This document shows positions 62,977 through 64,000 of a DNA stretch of 64,000 nucleotides, in pieces; the stretch's first letter is position 1; the number at the start of each line of letters is the position of its first letter. A program made the position numbers and the translations under genes. The notes beneath the pieces were generated by a model. It saw only the letters and a program-made list of their open reading frames with translations, was not told the DNA's origin and did not search any database. The DNA comes from Chloroflexota bacterium. GTDB taxonomy: Bacteria > Chloroflexota > Dehalococcoidia > Lucifugimonadales > Lucifugimonadaceae. The stretch spans positions 124,001 through 188,000 of the forward strand of contig JAQBUH010000001.1 of assembly GCA_027624075.1 (NCBI GenBank), written 5' to 3'.

Positions 62977-64000
62977 ATGACCACTTCATCGAAACAACCT
63001 CAGAAGATCTCCCGGAATACCGACCTTTCTGACCAGGAGTACAGGTGGGGTTTCGTCACAGACGTGGACGCCGACATGGCCCCAAAGGGCCTGAGCGAGG
63101 ACGTCGTCCGGTTCATCTCAGCCCGCAAGAGCGAGCCGGAGTGGCTCCTTGAGTGGCGGCTGAAGGCGTACAGGCACTGGCTCACGCTACAGGCCAGCGA
63201 TGCCGAGCCGAAGTGGGCGAAGGTGAAGTACCCGCCAATCGACTACCAGGACATGTTCTACTACTCGGCGCCAAAGAGGGCCGAGGACGCTCCGCAAAGC
63301 CTGGATGAGGTGGACCCCGAACTGCTTGAGGCGTTCGAGAAGCTTGGCGTGCCGCTGCATGAGAGGGAGAAGCTGGCGGGGGTCGCGGTTGACGCCGTTT
63401 TCGACAGCGTCTCCGTCGCCACGACGTTCGCCGCCAAGCTCGAGGAGCTCGGGATAATCTTCTGCTCGTTCAGTGAGGCGGTGAAGAACCATCCCGACCT
63501 CGTCCGGAAGCACCTGGGCAGCGTCGTCCCATACACAGACAACTTCTTCGCCACGCTGAACTCGGCTGTATTCAGCGACGGCTCATTCGCCTATGTCCCG
63601 CCCGGGGTCAGGTGCCCGATCGAGCTGATGACCTACTTCCGCATCAACACAGAAGGCTCAGGCCAGTTCGAGCGCACGCTGATCATCGCCGATAAGGGCG
63701 CCTTCGTCAGCTACCTCGAGGGGTGCACGGCGCCGATCAGGCGTACAAGCCAACTCCACGCGGCGGTCGTCGAGCTTGTGGCGCTGGACGACTCCGAGAT
63801 CAAGTACTCGACTGTCCAGAACTGGTTCCCGGGAACGAAGGAAGGCGTTGGCGGCGTCTACAACTTCGTCACCAAGCGCGGCAGGGCAGACCGGGCGGCA
63901 AAGATCTCATGGACGCAGGTTGAGACCGGGTCCGCCATCACATGGAAGTACCCGAGCGTCATCCTGCGCGGCGATAACTCGGTCGGTGAGTTCTACTCGG
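62977..64000 (+). CDS. sufB: Fe-S cluster assembly scaffold SufB (5' part, runs off the window)
   Basis: The open frame from ATG 62977 to the window edge encodes at least 341 residues. It matches Suf[34 protein letters not shown], the core [20 protein letters not shown] and [20 protein letters not shown]. SufB with SufC and SufD builds Fe-S clusters. The C-terminal part carrying the catalytic Cys/Glu region is beyond 64000, so it cannot be checked. The window's large demand (ferredoxin, radical SAM) fits such a system. No other suf gene is visible upstream. Confidence 0.95.
   Translation, partial: MTTSSKQPQKISRNTDLSDQEYRWGFVTDVDADMAPKGLSEDVVRFISARKSEPEWLLEWRLKAYRHWLTLQASDAEPKWAKVKYPPIDYQDMFYYSAPKRAEDAPQSLDEVDPELLEAFEKLGVPLHEREKLAGVAVDAVFDSVSVATTFAAKLEELGIIFCSFSEAVKNHPDLVRKHLGSVVPYTDNFFATLNSAVFSDGSFAYVPPGVRCPIELMTYFRINTEGSGQFERTLIIADKGAFVSYLEGCTAPIRRTSQLHAAVVELVALDDSEIKYSTVQNWFPGTKEGVGGVYNFVTKRGRADRAAKISWTQVETGSAITWKYPSVILRGDNSVGEFYS

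Overview
This 64 kb window is a densely packed, GC-rich bacterial chromosome segment with frequent TTG and GTG starts, many 4-base stop/start overlaps and long same-strand runs. The combination of an alternative complex III operon (two-gene ActB), System I cytochrome c maturation genes, a complete extended-hopanoid operon, a siroheme-linked tetrapyrrole operon, nickel superoxide dismutase and a dnaJ-hspR-clp operon suggests an aerobic or microaerophilic environmental bacterium. I infer Chloroflexota (Dehalococcoidia/SAR202-like), from gene content only; there is no rRNA in the window.

Layout. 0.1-1.8 kb (+): two tandem short-chain dehydrogenases. 1.8-16.4 kb (-): one co-linear block starting at a promoter near 16.5 kb. 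It encodes a small membrane protein, pentaheme cytochrome (ActA-like), ActB as two proteins, two NrfD-like quinol-binding membrane subunits, ActD and a monoheme lipoprotein (ActE-like). These are followed by ccmH, ccmF, a CcmI-like anchor, a membrane protein, a TlpA/ResA thioredoxin and a frame-broken lipoprotein glycosidase. 17.3-25.8 kb (+): a metabolic island with a TrpB2-like protein that has lost its PLP lysine, E1 alpha and beta of a 2-oxoacid dehydrogenase, a DUF2277 protein, an acetolactate-synthase-like enzyme and a divergent transketolase-like enzyme. 25.9-30.3 kb: typA, a cupin, the divergent sodN/sodX pair and an aquaporin.

30.5-35.8 kb (-): tetrapyrrole operon ahbAB-precorrin-2 dehydrogenase-hemC-cobA/hemD-hemB, which carries aminolevulinate to siroheme and on to didecarbosiroheme. 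36-40.6 kb (-): a carbohydrate/hydroxyacid cassette (NAD epimerase, unknown 123-residue protein, class II aldolase, FGGY kinase, 2-hydroxyacid dehydrogenase). 40.6-50.7 kb (-): hopanoid operon (prenyl diphosphate synthase, hpnH, hpnG, hpnA, shc, yjbQ, hpnC, hpnD, hpnE). This is a full route from prenyl diphosphate through squalene and hopene to a C35 hopanoid precursor.

51-55.5 kb: heat-shock region with hsp20 (-) diverging from dnaJ-hspR-clpC (+) around a perfect 7-3-7 inverted repeat. 55.7-59.7 kb (+): two VTT/DedA-like membrane proteins, ispDF and cysS. 59.8-62.6 kb (-): secG, gatB and pcm. 63-64 kb (+): the 5' part of sufB, running off the window.

Three genes (glycosidase lipoprotein, hsp20, clpC) are interrupted by small indels, all at simple-sequence tracts. 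They should be checked against reads before being called pseudogenes. No tRNA, rRNA, CRISPR array, insertion sequence or prophage gene was seen.
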